Notes under the pieces: generated by a model
The model's database searches: none
What the model was told of the DNA's origin: nothing
The model's input: the letters and a program-made list of their open reading frames with translations, nothing else
Part shown: piece by piece, positions 52,222 to 63,919 of the stretch
How positions within the stretch are numbered: the stretch's first letter is position 1
Layout: each line of letters opens with the position of its first letter
Assembly (NCBI GenBank): GCA_033439685.1
Contig: JAUEDM010000005.1
Location: 2,604,001 to 2,668,000 of the forward strand
Direction of reading: 5' to 3'
DNA from: Apodospora peruviana
Taxonomy: Eukaryota; Ascomycota; Sordariomycetes; Sordariales; Lasiosphaeriaceae
DNA: 64,000 nucleotides
Made by a program: the position numbers and the translations under genes

Positions 52222-54362
52222 CTATACATTGGCAAATGGAATAATAGGCCCATCGCCATCCCTCTTCCCATCACCATACCTAAAGCGAAACTGGATACCG
52301 ACGTTGTTAAACGCTTCCCAGAGTTCATATTGGCCATCTAGCTGATATAGGAGGTGAGGCGACATATCTCTCATGTTGTTCTCGGTCCCGAAAGGGGGGA
52401 ACACAATCTCGAGCTTGTTTAGCCCCGGCCGGCGCGCCGCCAGCTGAGGCGCCATCACTTTGAGGCCAGCCTTCAGCGCGTCGACGGTCCTCTTAACCCG
52501 AAATATTGCCATACTTTGTTGGTTCTGGAAGGTCGAGTCCGGGTAGTCGGCGAACCAGTGAACTATGGTGAGATGCTCGATGCGTGGCGGCAGGGCGTCG
52601 ATGGCGCGGAGTTGTTGCGCGGAGGGTTCTGATGCTGCTCGTGGAGCAGGCGTGGCTGGTGTAGCGGGAGCGGCGGGAGTTGTAGTCATGGCTAGAGGAA
52701 CGCTGGAAGAAGGGTAAGCAACATGGATGGGGTTGGCAGTGATGGGAGCCATCTGCGGCAACGGCTGCTGGTTACCCACCGGGCCCAAAGGGCTTTCCAT
52801 AAGCTGGTTGACGTGAAGGAAGTTGGGGCCCCAGAGGCCCTCGAGGGTGACGACCTGCTTTCTGAGACGCGTGAACTTGCTGAAATCGAACCCGCGATAG
52901 ATGTCCTCCACATCTCTTTGCTGGACCCGGAGACTATCCATGTCCAGTCGCTCGAGCTTCTCGTGATGCTTGTTGCGGTAAATGCGGTCGATGAAGGCCC
53001 AGCGGAAGCGGATGATCCTGGCATAGGGGAGACCCGTGCGCATCGGGTGCGTGATCTTGAGAGAAACCAGCTTGAACTCCTTGGTGGACGGGCTGGGGCC
53101 GGGGCCGAACCCGGGAGGCGGTGGAGGGGTCGGTGGATAGGTGCGCAGGAGGCTGTTTAGCGTTACGACGGCCGACTGACCGGGACCACGCGGGAGAAGG
53201 GTAAACTCGGTCATTTGGTCGACGATCTTGACCAGGTCCTTCCATAAAGCCTTGTTGCGCCAGTCCGACTCGCACAACTTGAGCGTGCGGCGGACGGTCG
53301 GGAAGTCAAGGCACATCTGCAGGCGCTCGACGTGCGCGTCCCACTGCGCTGGCCGGAGTTCCACACCATATCCGTTGCCGCGAATGTTCTCGAAAAACTT
53401 GCGGAAGACGGGGAACTGGGCGCAGGTGGCGTGGGTGGCGATGTACCGGGGCATGAGGCACATCTCGGCAACCCGGCGATCGACGTCGTCCAGATGAAAA
53501 TTTTCGTTGAGATCCAGGTAGTAGTCTTCGAAGGCTCGATACAGGCGGTATGTCGACGCGAGGGGGACGAGTGGGATGGTAATGAAGCCGGACACATCAA
53601 GGGTGCCAGAGGCACACTCGAGGGTGACGAGCTCGAGGAAGGGCGGCGGGAAGATTGGCTCCTTGCCCAGAACATCGAGAGCGGGGTCGGGACGATAGAA
53701 TTGACCATTCCGGAGGAACATCGTGGTGATCTGGTCGAGGAAGGGTTTGTCGAGCTTCAGCAGGAAATAGTCCAGGACCGGTCGCGGGCGATGGAGGAGG
53801 ATGAATCGACCGCCTAGTAGTGCCGTGACGGTCCATCGTCCTGCCAGATGTTCAGCGTCTTCAGCCTGCACGTCAGGCTAAGAATGATGAAGAAGGCGAG
53901 GTCAGGAAAGCGCAGCGGACCGTCGTTCTCAGCCACGCACTTGGCTAGGTAGGCGATGGTATCTTTGAGTTTGTGGTCGTACACCGCCGGGGGAGGGCGG
54001 ACCCGGAAACAGACATCAACGACTGCGACTTGCTCGTTGAACGGCTCTATGCCGATGGAGAGGTAGCGGATGAGGGGGCCAAGGGCCGGGCCCTCGAGGA
54101 GATTGATAAGGAGGGTGGCAAGGCTCTTCCGAGAGGTAATGAGGACATTGCGGCGGGCAATGCCGAACGTCAGCGCTCTCATGCGCTTGTTGACGAGGCC
54201 GAGGGCCAGGAGAGCGTCTCGGCATTCAAAAAACGACTGCCACTCAGGCGATGAGGTGTCGCCCAGGGACATGTCCTGAGCAACGGCAGAGGGTGGTGGC
54301 ACGAGGTGTTCGAAAATTCGAGCCAGGATGTCGTCGGATAGTCCGCCCAGTGACAAAGACAT
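52222..54362 (-). CDS. F-box/LRR-like protein in two overlapping frames (frameshift or unusual junction)
   Basis: The 5' part (54362 down to 53814) opens MSLSLGGLSDDILARIFEHLVPP, an F-box-like start, and runs 182 residues to a stop in LKTLNIWQDDGPSRHY. The 3' part reads from about 53871 to 52222 in another frame: PVLDYFLLKLDKPFLDQ, FLELVTLECASGTLDV, LCESDWRNKALWKDL, a Pro/Thr-rich linker and VHWFADYPDSTFQNQ, about 530 residues. The two frames overlap by 58 bp. I tested the GT/AG pairs in and near the overlap (for example GTGCAG at 53871 to CTACTAG at 53814): none restores the phase. So the gene either carries a one-base indel near 53814-53850 or has a junction I cannot see. LRR-like strands suggest an SCF substrate adaptor. 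Confidence 0.6.
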
Positions 54363-55167
54363 TGGCCGGTCTTCCGGTCAGAGCGGTCAACGTTGGCAGG
54401 GGCCGCCAAACCCTGAACGGCCGACCCCTGTGATCCATGGTGCGGGATGGGATGGTTCGTCGGGATGGGTCGCCGACGAGATTTAGTGTGCGTGGTCTGC
54501 TGCTGACACATGCAGGTTATAATAAGTTTGACGGACTACCGGTAGTTGGGAAAGTGGACTTGACTTCCTTCAACGGAGTTGGAGGGGCTTGGACAGAGTC
54601 ACTACACCGTAATTCCGTTCCTAGCGTCAGCGATGCTATTCAAAGATTGTGTTGGGATCGTGGGGGTAAATGGAGGGTGAAAACTCGGGGAAGATGCGAT
54701 TCACTCAGTCACCGTCGACGGGCGAACTTGATAGTGAATCAAAAGCTGATTGCAACTGTACTTTACATAACTTACGTCGAGAAAGTTGGCAGGCGATGAC
54801 GCGAAGTTAAAGCCTGAGGCAACGCAACAATACAAGTCAGGGCTTGGTGGTAGAAAAAAAAAAAAAAGAGGAAAGTGAATAACGACTTCAGCGGCGTGGG
54901 TAGGTATTGAACATGTACCTGACATACCCTCCTCCATTCTTCCACTCGCAATAACGGCTCGTGCTAGCTGCCCTCGCTGAATGGCCCACAGGCCGGGCTG
55001 CTCTGAACCTTCATCCCAACCTGAGTCACGAAGGGGAAGCATCAGGGACGTGGTGCACAGGACGCGAAGAAGACACCGCTGCGTCACGCATATGAGATGA
55101 GAGTCCGTCGTGATGCTGCAAAATATAAGGTAGACCTCGGCGCGCTCGAGAGTCGAAGACCTCACTA
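54363..55167. other. Intergenic upstream of the F-box-like gene
   Basis: Promoter side of the minus-strand F-box-like gene. An A-run lies at about 54854-54868. No other feature. Confidence 0.4.
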
Positions 55168-55332
55168 AAAGGAGGTTCGGGACTTGCATGACAAGATGGA
55201 CCAGAACATCGCTGGAGAGGAAGACACACGCAAAAAGGCCGTCAATACCAGAGAAAAGATGGACAACCTTCTTAACAACATTGCCTTGGTCAAAGCCGAC
55301 ATGGTGAAGATCAAAGTGCAGTAAGTTTTATA
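55168..55332 (+). pseudogene. Orphan coiled-coil coding fragment
   Basis: An open stretch reading KEVRDLHDKMDQNIAGEEDT and KMDNLLNNIALVKADMVKIK (ATG at 55195, TAA at 55330-55332) between stops. A GTAAGT at 55321 and TTTCAG near 55374 would splice it to a frame that stops within ten residues (QSSIEALQR then TGA). The heptad-like composition is typical of the coiled coil in fungal STAND-type proteins, but that match is weak. Treated as a remnant. Confidence 0.35.
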
Positions 55333-56241
55333 TTCTTTCCTATATCCCTCTCGTCTATATCTATCGCCTTTCAGAATCATCAATAGAAGCCTTGCAAAGA
55401 TGAACTATCATCAACACCAGCATGATCCAAACACAGAGCTTGAATCGTTGTTGGATGTGCGTTCCGGGAATAAGATATCTGAGTTCCCATATGTTGGTCG
55501 AATATTCCAGCACATAGCATCTGAATTTTGTGTAACTCATTACCCTCAGAGAACAAACGATTGTCAGCAACACTGCCGCAGGTTGGAGTCCTGCTAGCTA
55601 CTAGCCTTTCTTGTGCAGCCCCCGTAGCCTCTGCTTATTACCTGGAAGGTTGATATAGATGCAGGAAGGAATAAGCTCGCTTGAGTGCATCGGGATAGAG
55701 CCTATGCTGTTCTCTACTCAGTAATAGTTCCATCATAACACCCCTATCTTGACGATAACGTATAGTGCCTGCCCACCTAGGCTGAACAATCACTGGGCTA
55801 GGCTAGGCTGTGGCATACTAGACGGAATATATATAGTACTAAGCTAGTTAATCACTCTTTCCTGCGGGTTCCTGGAGTCCTTGGTAATCTGGGGGACCTT
55901 TGGGATGGCTGCCGGCTGCTGGAGTATATATACGCGGCGTTGCGCTTCTGCATACCACGTCCTGAAATTTCTCCCTCAGCTTAAATAGAAGATGCTGCGA
56001 TAGCGAGCGGCGCTTGTTGGCCAATATTCTCTGCGTCATAGCTCTCCAGTCGTGAGCAATCAGTTGCTATACTTCTTTTCTTCCGGAGAGTTTGGGCCCA
56101 CGTCCCGGAGATTCCTTGCACTTCTTTACGGTCTCCTGGCTCCAGTCCTATCGGCTCTACCCCTAGTTTTTCTATACCACCTTGTCGCTAATCTGCTTGA
56201 GTCAGTGCCTTTTTTGGCGGCAGCTCCGACAACACAAATAT
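55333..56241. other. Intergenic, AT-richer
   Basis: 0.9 kb without gene evidence. 55690-55860 has several short TAGGCTAGGCTA-like repeats. Confidence 0.4.
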
Positions 56242-56937
56242 CTAGTCTTGGTGAAGTGTCTTCGCAGTATCTCCTACATCTAGGTCCATACTGTCCAGAA
56301 GGACGTTCAGGTTAACATCCGTTCCCTTCAGGAAAAGACCACAGACCTCCACGCACTCGCAGTCCTTTGCGTGGTTCTCCAGAATGTGTTCAGTGACCTT
56401 CTTGCGGAACGTTTCGACCAGCGCACGAAATGCGCCCTTGGTCGCGGATGCTGTGGTCACGCACTCCCGTGCCTTGTTCTCGCCGACGAGCAACGCGAAC
56501 TGCACGATGGTGCGTCGGAATGTTTCTGTGGTCTCGACGAGGCTTTGCAGCTCGCCTTTGATGTCAAGCCAGCAGCCACCTGCCTTCTGGTCGACACGCT
56601 CGTCCTCGGCGATGTCCGTCGTCAGCTTCAGAATCAATGTGCGGCGCTCGTACAACTTCGCTTTGAGCTTGTCGATGTTGTCGAGGATTGCTGGGAGCTG
56701 TGCTTGGTATTCCTCCGTACCGGGCGGGTGAGAAACCTTGCCTTGGGCGGCAGCGGCGGCGGCGACCCTGGTAGAACGACGTGGTTGAGGGGGACCCGGA
56801 GGGGGGCGCAGATGGAAGGCCAGGACGTCTTCCATGTTGACCAGGAGTCTCGAGAAGTCCATGAGTATCCGGTTGCACATCGTGTCGATGTGCTTCGCCC
56901 TGAGGTCCGCTTCGAGCTCCTCCTCCGTCGGCTGCAT
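56242..56937 (-). CDS. Uncharacterised helical protein
   Basis: Frame of 231 residues from the ATG at 56937 (MQPTEEELEADLRAKHIDTM); an in-frame ATG at 57012 would give 256. Mostly helical and charged: CNRILMDFSRLLVNMEDVL, a Pro-rich turn (RPPPGPPQPRRS), then long amphipathic helices (LPAILDNIDKLKAKLYERRT and FRRTIVQFALLVGENKA, FRALVETFRKKVTEHILENH), and four Cys in CECVEVC-type spacing near 205. No family recognised. Codon use is GC-rich like real genes here. A splice upstream is possible but not clear. Confidence 0.6.
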   Translation of the reverse strand: MQPTEEELEADLRAKHIDTMCNRILMDFSRLLVNMEDVLAFHLRPPPGPPQPRRSTRVAAAAAAQGKVSHPPGTEEYQAQLPAILDNIDKLKAKLYERRTLILKLTTDIAEDERVDQKAGGCWLDIKGELQSLVETTETFRRTIVQFALLVGENKARECVTTASATKGAFRALVETFRKKVTEHILENHAKDCECVEVCGLFLKGTDVNLNVLLDSMDLDVGDTAKTLHQD

Positions 56938-57012
56938 GATAGTTGGTGCTGTGTCCAAATTGCCGACAGCAACTGAATAACAGATTGCGTTAGCCACAGT
57001 GTACCGATACAT

Positions 57013-58237
57013 AAGTTAGGGTGCATGGTTGGTGTCTAAGACCCCGGCAGTGTCCCTATCTTAGATATCACAGCCGTTCATTAACCCCTTGGGCAATGTA
57101 GCTGATCAAATGAAAAAAAAAAACGCTCTTTACCTAGATTGTACTACTGCTGTTTCCTGGGAGATGTGACTGGCGACTTGTACTGCAACAACTTGGGATA
57201 ATGGTATCTTGGTCTGGCGTTAGTTTGTTTAGTTTGTGCATTGCTTGCAATCTCGTGGAGTTTCATATGTGCCTGGAAGATTTGAGGACTGGAAGAAAAG
57301 GGCGAGATCATACCAGAAAGTCGTCGTGCTTTGAAAGTGTTTGCAGACAACTCTGTGTCTGACGAGCCAAATGGCTGTCTGTCTTGTTGATTGTTCTTGT
57401 ATATATATGCGAGATGTTTCACTCACAGCGAGGATTGCAGGAGAGGGAAATGGGCTGCTTGTGTGGAAAATGAGGGGAATGGCCTCAGTATCGCAACGAG
57501 CGAGCCTTGTGGTGGGCATAAATCAAGTGGCAGGAGTGGATACCAGGACTCCCTCATGGCCAGCCCATGCTCGCCATGGATTGGCGGGGCAATAAAGAGC
57601 ACTAGTCGTGTCATTATCAGCGGCGGGAGAGGAAGAAATAACGCTATAACACCAGAGCCTAAGGGGTGGCAATTGCTGGCCAGCGAGGGGGCCTCCCCCC
57701 CTTGCCTGAGAGAGCTCGGCCCTATAAATACATCCCTGATGATACTTATGGGACATATCATTGCCGGGTTCATGTTGCCATCGCAGTCATCCAGGGCATC
57801 TCTCAGCAAGCCAGGTCTAGATAACAGACATTAATAGAATCAGTGACAGCTGGACTACCTACCTACCTAGCCAAACATGCCGACACCAGGGCCCCCTGGG
57901 GGCTCTGCGGCCACTACCTCAGCCGGTGAATCATCCCATCCCAGTGACTACCATCCATCAAGACCAGCTTGTGTCGTTCCTTCCGATTTTAATCCCAGAC
58001 AAATAGACCTACGGGGCCTTTGCCCTAGTTCTAGTAACGCACATTTTTGCTCGACACTCGCCTGCCTAAAAATCTCACTCGCCCTCCCTGCTCCATCCCA
58101 TTGACTCAGCCTCACCAGCTCACAGTCACAGGTCCTCGACTGTTGGGACGGACGAGAAGCAGAAACCCGACAAGGGGAGCGAGAGCTCGGGTCTGTGATC
58201 ACGAATCTTTTCTTTTTTCGTCTATTCAACCATCACG
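57013..58237. other. Intergenic, no gene seen
   Basis: 1.2 kb. Short ORFs here lack motifs. The DNA before 58238 is C/T-rich, consistent with a leader for the small frame that follows. Confidence 0.4.
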
Positions 58238-58561
58238 ATGGCCTCCCCATCCTGCAGCCCCATTTCCGAGTCACCTCTTCTTGAGCCCGAGTCCAACGAA
58301 TTTCATGAACTCAATGATCTTGATTTCCTTCCTGATTCCGGAATGCAACTATCACCATACCTTGGCGACACCAACGACCATTCAGACGAGGACCTCAAGC
58401 CGGCACCTCTTCGTATCCGCAAGAGCATCAACCCACAATGCAACAATCAGCAAGCTGTCCACCAGACGGGAGACATGCTCCAGCGTCTCGTCCGGGCCGG
58501 CGCGGGCAACGACCCTGCTCGAATGGCAGAGGCCACCATCAAGCTCAGGGACATTAGCTAG
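58238..58561 (+). CDS. Small acidic hypothetical protein, probably truncated
   Basis: 107 residues from the ATG in CACGATGGCC: MASPSCSPISESPLLEPESN, then an acidic middle and QTGDMLQRLVRAGAGNDPAR near the end, closing KLRDIS-TAG. Just after the stop, a second frame continues coherently as LDEFTLGGLALRAQTVQAE (58558-58614), so one base may be missing at the TAG and the gene may be disrupted. No family recognised. Confidence 0.45.
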   Translation: MASPSCSPISESPLLEPESNEFHELNDLDFLPDSGMQLSPYLGDTNDHSDEDLKPAPLRIRKSINPQCNNQQAVHQTGDMLQRLVRAGAGNDPARMAEATIKLRDIS

Positions 58562-59009
58562 ACGAGTTCACGTTGGGCGGGCTGGCGCTGCGTGCGCAGA
58601 CCGTGCAGGCTGAGGTAGTCGACGACAGCGCCCAAACCCCTTTTGGGTGACGGTTCCGCCATCCCGAATGATATCTGCATGTGGAAGACACGTTGCGAAG
58701 CAGGAACTCCAGCAAAAGGGCAGCTCCGATACGCCCAGTCCCCGGATTCCAAACCTCCTTCTTCACAAGTACTGGCTGCACTTGATTTGATACGCGTTCT
58801 AGCCGACATGCCAACGAAAGCTCTGGCTCTGTACTAGACATCCACCGAACCGCGTCTTTTTACACAGGACGAGGAGACATGCACGAGCTACCTCAAAAAT
58901 TGACTGCCGAATATACAGCTCAACGAAGAGCAGGTTTCTGCTGCAACGACAACAATGAAGGCGGCTGCGGCGGAAACCTCGACGACGGCGCCGGTGGCTC
59001 ACCCGCCAA
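58562..59009. other. Gene-remnant region
   Basis: Apart from the coherent frame at 58558-58614, no supportable coding. Part of a stretch of broken gene pieces. Confidence 0.4.
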
Positions 59010-59514
59010 GTGAGCTCCTTCATCGGCCGTGCTGGCCCGAAGATGAAGGGCAGCACTTTGCGCTATCTCGCCAATAAGTGCCACGGGAGCGAAACCGGCA
59101 GGCACAAGAGCGAAAGCAGACGACAGGGGAGGGACCGACCACTCGGGAGGGAAACCAGCCGCCGGAGGGAAACCAGCCGCCGGAGGAAAACCAGAAGACG
59201 GAGGAGGGAAGGCGGAAGACGACAGCGGGTGCTCGATAGTCTCCCGTATCGACAACTTCTCCGAGATTCCCACCGCTCGCTTTGGTGAGGAGATGCGCGA
59301 GGAGCTCGAGCAGCGCCTCGAGTGGTATGACACCGGCGAAAAGCCGATGAAGAACACCGAGGCCATGTCCAAGGCCGTCAAGGCTGTCATGGACGACGAA
59401 GGCGGCAAGGACATCGACGCCGAGATGATCAATCGCCCTGCCGCCGCCTCTGCACCCACACCATCCAAGAAGAAGAAAGAGTAGAAGGACAAGAAAGACA
59501 AGAAGGAAGTGTAG
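59010..59514 (+). pseudogene. NOP56 (snoRNP core protein) fragment with a 151-bp insertion
   Basis: Two pieces of the Nop domain of NOP56/SIK1, a box C/D snoRNP protein. Piece 1 (59010-59081) reads SSFIGRAGPKMKGSTLRYLA then NKC. Piece 2 (from 59229) reads CSIVSRIDNFSEIPTARFGE, REELEQRLEWYDTGEKPMKN and a Lys-rich tail with TAG at 59482-59484; the same frame continues KDKKDKKEV beyond it to TAG at 59512-59514. In intact NOP56 the two pieces are contiguous (NKC-SIASRID). Between them lie 151 extra bp flanked by GTGC (59078-59081 and 59229-59232), which look like a short target duplication. No upstream NOP56 exon is visible here, so it is a truncated copy; the working gene must be elsewhere. Confidence 0.8.
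59144..59202 (+). repeat. 18-bp tandem repeat, about three units, inside the NOP56 insertion
   Basis: Repeats of GGAGGGAAACCAGCCGCC, the last unit altered, within the 151-bp insertion that splits the NOP56 fragment. Confidence 0.8.
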
Positions 59515-62194
59515 AACGCTGATTCACCAAAACAAGCGAGGCTGCCTTACCAACATCTTTGACTAAAAAGGTAGCGTCGGCTCGGGCTCGAAGGGAGACC
59601 GGAGACAGTCGTGCGCACGATGGCGCATAGCAACTGGGCAATGCAGCCGTCTGGCGAACGCCTCGAACGTGAGGTGTGCCGGGACGTCATGGACCGAGTC
59701 GTGTGGAGATGCGATTTCGTCCCCGAGGACTACAAGGCCATCATGGTGCACGAGTTATTGCGGAGAACCCCGGAGACCGTCATCCACCGCTATGTCTGCC
59801 ATGTCTGGCAGAAGCTCTTTGAGCTATGCTGGATTGACACCTGATCTAGCCGCGCAAAGGCCATATATTTGGGTACCTGCCGGCCAAGGCTACCACCGCA
59901 GCTCATGAAGTATGTCAACGAGGCCGAACGAGGCATGTAGCAGCACAGGTCTCTCACCGTTGTTCCAAATTCGGGTCCCGAGTCGGCATGCTCTGCACCA
60001 ACCACGCGGCTGTCACTGTCCTGAACTGAGACCGCAACAGCGTCTTGGTCGAGAGGCGAACCTGAGCAGTCGTCTCGAGGACGTCGTCGACCTCTGCCAA
60101 GGGCCGGTCTCACCTAGCGCAAATTCATGGCAGCTTGGCGCAGGGTCCTCTAGGAGAATATCATGGCCATGGGCATCGATCTTTCGCCGGCAAAAGAGCA
60201 ACCACGGCCAGGTTCAAAGGGCTGAATGCCCGGTGACGCCGAGGGGCATTGTGAGATCTGAATCAGGACGCAATGCGACATCGTCATATGCAAGGACGAA
60301 TTTCCGTCAATCAAGGTCAACGAGATCACGAAGAAGCAGATCGCGACGCTCAGAAATTCGCTCAAATATTGCGCAGCCAAACTGGTGACCTGGGTGTATT
60401 GTAGAAGACTTGTTCATTGACTGTTCCACTACTTTGACGAGAGGAGGAGAGGCCTGTCCTATGTGTACAGGAGCATTTCGGGGGGTATCAATACCATTCA
60501 ATCTATGTACCAGTATACCACGGCTGGGGTCCTCTAGTATTCAGTTCAGCAGAAACTGCCCCAGAAGATTAGAGACAAGCAACAGGACGTACCTGGATAC
60601 TACTTGTTGGCTGGCTGTTATAGAATCCTACCTGCAATAATGGAAGACAACGTCGACTCGGATGTCACTATCGACACATCGAACATGCAATGTCGCTTGT
60701 CAAGTACCCTGTACAATGCCTGTAATCTCCCACTCGCTTCGGCTCAAAATCCAAACGGTTGTTGGTTTTGAACACGTCTTATCAGGTGTTCATCACTGGT
60801 ACCTGAGTTGCCAGCGAGAAGCCAGCGGTGCCGCGGCACCCCGGTCGCATCACCAGTTCCAACTTTCAACGGCATGAGTACGACGCTGACCGCGGGTTCC
60901 CTGCGGCAGAGGAGATGAGTTCAAAGAGGAGAACGACAGGCAACCGGTGTGGAGCGAGACAGAAGTGAGCGAGGCAGATGGGTACCCACGCTCCGGACCT
61001 TAAAGGAGATCCATACACGCCAAGTACCTTGCGGTTGTCACCGTCTTGTCTTCGTGGGGACACTGTAGCTCTACCCACAAATGGTGTGGCCTACGGACAT
61101 GAAATCACGATCCAAGGCAACCGAGATGACGGCAGCTCTCGTGCCGCCCTACCACGTGACCAAAGCCGTCAAGGCCGCCGGCGTAGACCTCGACCAACGC
61201 CAACAAGCGGAGCGAGCCGGGTGACCAGGATGACACTCGCGGAGCACTACCCAGAGATGTGCTGTCAGCTGGAAATCTTGGCCGTACACGAAAAGCTTGG
61301 AACAACAACACGGTTGGGTTCGGCCTGCTCTTTGCCACGTGTAGTCGAGACGCCTGCGATAAAACCACCCGTCGACCGAGCACAGGCCGTGACAAACCCG
61401 CTCTGGGTGTATATGAAGCGCGCCCAGGAAACCCTTTCTTTCTCGCCCTCTTAACAATAATACAACCGACTTTCCTCCTTCTTAATGCATTTCGTGCCCA
61501 CAATTTTGTTTTTCCAAGAAGCAAACCCGACTCAGATGCCAGCGCCGACTCCGACTCCGAGTTTGAGTACAGCCGTACTTCCGCTTTCGATTTTGAGAAT
61601 GGGATCTTAAAGGAAGTCCGCCAACGGCAAGAAGTCTAAAAAGGGGGAGAAGGCGGGCGAGCCGTCCACAAAAGACATCCATAGCTTGGACGTAATTCAG
61701 TACCAGGTTTAGAGTCCACAATGATAAAGGAATTCATACTATTTATATATTTATTATTTATTCCAAAACGCCACAATTATCACCCATGCGCAGTGCGTTT
61801 AGTATGAGTACGTCCAACCGCTCGTTCGGGCCATGCTTGGAGATTGATAATATCTATCCATCTTTACCATTGCCAAACCAACGAGGTGCGGCAGGAAGTC
61901 GAGTGAATCAACCGCGTAAGGCCTGTTATGTTACAGAGTATGTATCCTGCCAATTCAGTGAGGTGGAGAGATTTCATATCAATTTCATCACAGGCATGTC
62001 TGAAGTGAAAGCCTCCTTGTTTGCTGAGGGTATAATTGATTATTATATTTACATAAGTTGAAAACTGCATTTCCTGTTCCTGTTTTCCGTGTACGCGTGT
62101 ATGTGTATGTTGGCGTAGAGTACATGTAGCCAAGGTGCAATTCAACCTGGAAGTTTTTTTTTTTTCACACGCATGATTGTGTCCTTGCTTATTA
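59515..62194. other. Gene graveyard, no intact gene
   Basis: 2.7 kb of short, broken frames. Several look like former coding DNA (for example VMDRVVWRCDFVPEDYKAIM at about 59688-59747, and DEFPSIKVNEITKKQIATLR at about 60295-60354), but none has a start, family motif and stop that I can defend. Confidence 0.5.
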
Positions 62195-63919
62195 TCAGGC
62201 CACGCTGGAGATCTTGAACTCGCCCGCCACAGCCCGTCCCTGGAAATATCCCGAAGAGTCATACTTTCTGACCGTCTTCTGCAAGAAGTTGACGTTGTCC
62301 TGCCCGTACGACGCCAGCGGGTTCTGTTCTGGGTTGGCGTAGTTGATATACCGCCAGGGCGTGTCCTGGCCCGTCCGTTTCGCATAAGTCTCGATAGCAG
62401 CCACAGCCGCCTTCAGCTTACCCTGGAGCAGAGCCTGGTACCGCTTGGTCGGCAGGATCACCTCGGGCTGCAGGACGATCGAGTTCCTAGCCATCTTGTC
62501 GAGACCCAGGATGTTGGCCCCGTGCTCGCCGTAGGTTTTTGGGAGCGGTGTCATGACGAAGATGAGCTGGATCGGCTCGTCTATGATTTGCGAAGTGAGC
62601 TCCGCGACGAGGGCCTCGAAGACGGAGATCACCTTGCGGCCCATGTCGATGGTGTTGTGCACCGTCAGGGTGTACCAAACGTTGTAGAGGCCGAGCGTGG
62701 AGGCCAGCTGCGTGGTCAAGCCCGTCAGCGGCATCGGCATCCTGTAGTCGACCATCGGCGTCAGGTTCTCGAGACCTTGGAATGAGGTGCTGTTGGCGAC
62801 GCCGTCGACGTTGGCGGTGATGAAGGCCACGGTGGAGCCAACCGGCGAGGCGGGCGACCACGAGAGAGAAATGAAGCCGGTTTCGGCCGGGTTGGCGCGG
62901 TTGTTGTCGATCATGTTGATGAACTTTTGGACGACGGCTTCTTTCTGGGTCCAGGGGAACGCCATGACGCCGCCAAAGAGGTTCTGCGCGGGGAATGTGC
63001 GGACCTCAAACTTGGTCACGACACCGAGGTTGTTGAGGCCGCCCTTGAGCGACTTGAACAGGTCACTGTTCTTGGTGGCGCTGGCGCGTACGATGCTACC
63101 GTCGGACAGGACAACTTCGTACGCGACCACGTCGTCGGCGGCCATTCCGCGCTTGCCCGAGTACCATGTGAAGCCTCCGCCGAGCAAGAAGCCACCGACA
63201 CCGACGTGGCCCTCGCGCCCTCCAGAGACCATGATGCCCTGGGGCTCGAGCTTGGCGTAGACCTCACCCCATCGGGCACCGGCACCGATAGAGGCGGTGC
63301 CGTACTGATGTTTGGTCAGTGGTAGTTCGGCATGGGGTTGGGTTGCCACTTACTGCCGAGCCGTGCTTGCACGACTTGAACGTGATGGCATTGAGGCGGC
63401 CAAGGTCGATGGTGACGCCGTCCTTGGCGTTGTTTGAGGGATAAGGCGCGTGGCCGCCGCCGCGGATGGCAACTGGCCAGTCGCGCCCTTCGCGGCTGTT
63501 GAGCACCTTGATGGTCTTCGAGACCTGTTCGGTTGTCGTCGGCTTCAGAATGCATGTCGGCTTGACGTCTTGGACGTCGGCCGAGTAGTAGGATGTGATG
63601 GTGCCGCTGTATTCGCTGTCCTGAGGGTAGTACAGCACTCCTCCCAACCCTGCTCTGGCGAGTGCATCACACTTTTCGGCATTGAAAACATGTTAGCATC
63701 TCAATCGTTATAGCTTGATACCACTCAAGGAGTCAAGAGATGGACGGAAAAATAGAAGTAAACAAAGAAAAAGGATAAACTCACACCATTGAACCTGGTC
63801 ATAACATCAACCACCTCAGCTCTCCTGGCATATTGTAAATGAGCGGCACTGGTCAGACCAGCATAATAAAAGAGTGTAAAGGCCGCAGCAGCGCCGCGAG
63901 CCATATTGGAAGAAACCAT
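62195..63919 (-). CDS. Secreted FAD-dependent oxidoreductase, berberine-bridge/VAO type
   Basis: Three exons, phase-checked: 63785-63919, 63354-63671 and 62195-63304; 520 residues. A hydrophobic N-terminus (MARGAAAAFTLFYYAGLTSA) acts as a signal peptide. The PCMH-type FAD-binding domain (about 60-240) has CILKPTTTEQVSKTIKVL, RGGGHAPYPSNNA with the His expected to bind FAD covalently, GVTIDLGRLNAI and REGHVGVGGFLLGGGFTWYS. In bicovalent relatives a Cys precedes the VGVGG stretch; here it is not seen, so single linkage through His is inferred. The substrate domain ends in the berberine-bridge C-terminal block WRYINYANPEQNPLASYG followed by NVNFLQKTVRKYD. Such fungal enzymes oxidise sugars or alkaloid-like alcohols; the substrate cannot be read here. 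Confidence 0.95.

Noticed and set aside
59620..59844. A 74-residue frame after the NOP56 fragment
   Set aside because: It has an ATG but no recognisable family and sits among broken frames; too weak to list as a gene.
62177..62785. A 202-codon frame on the plus strand
   Set aside because: Antisense to the FAD oxidase.
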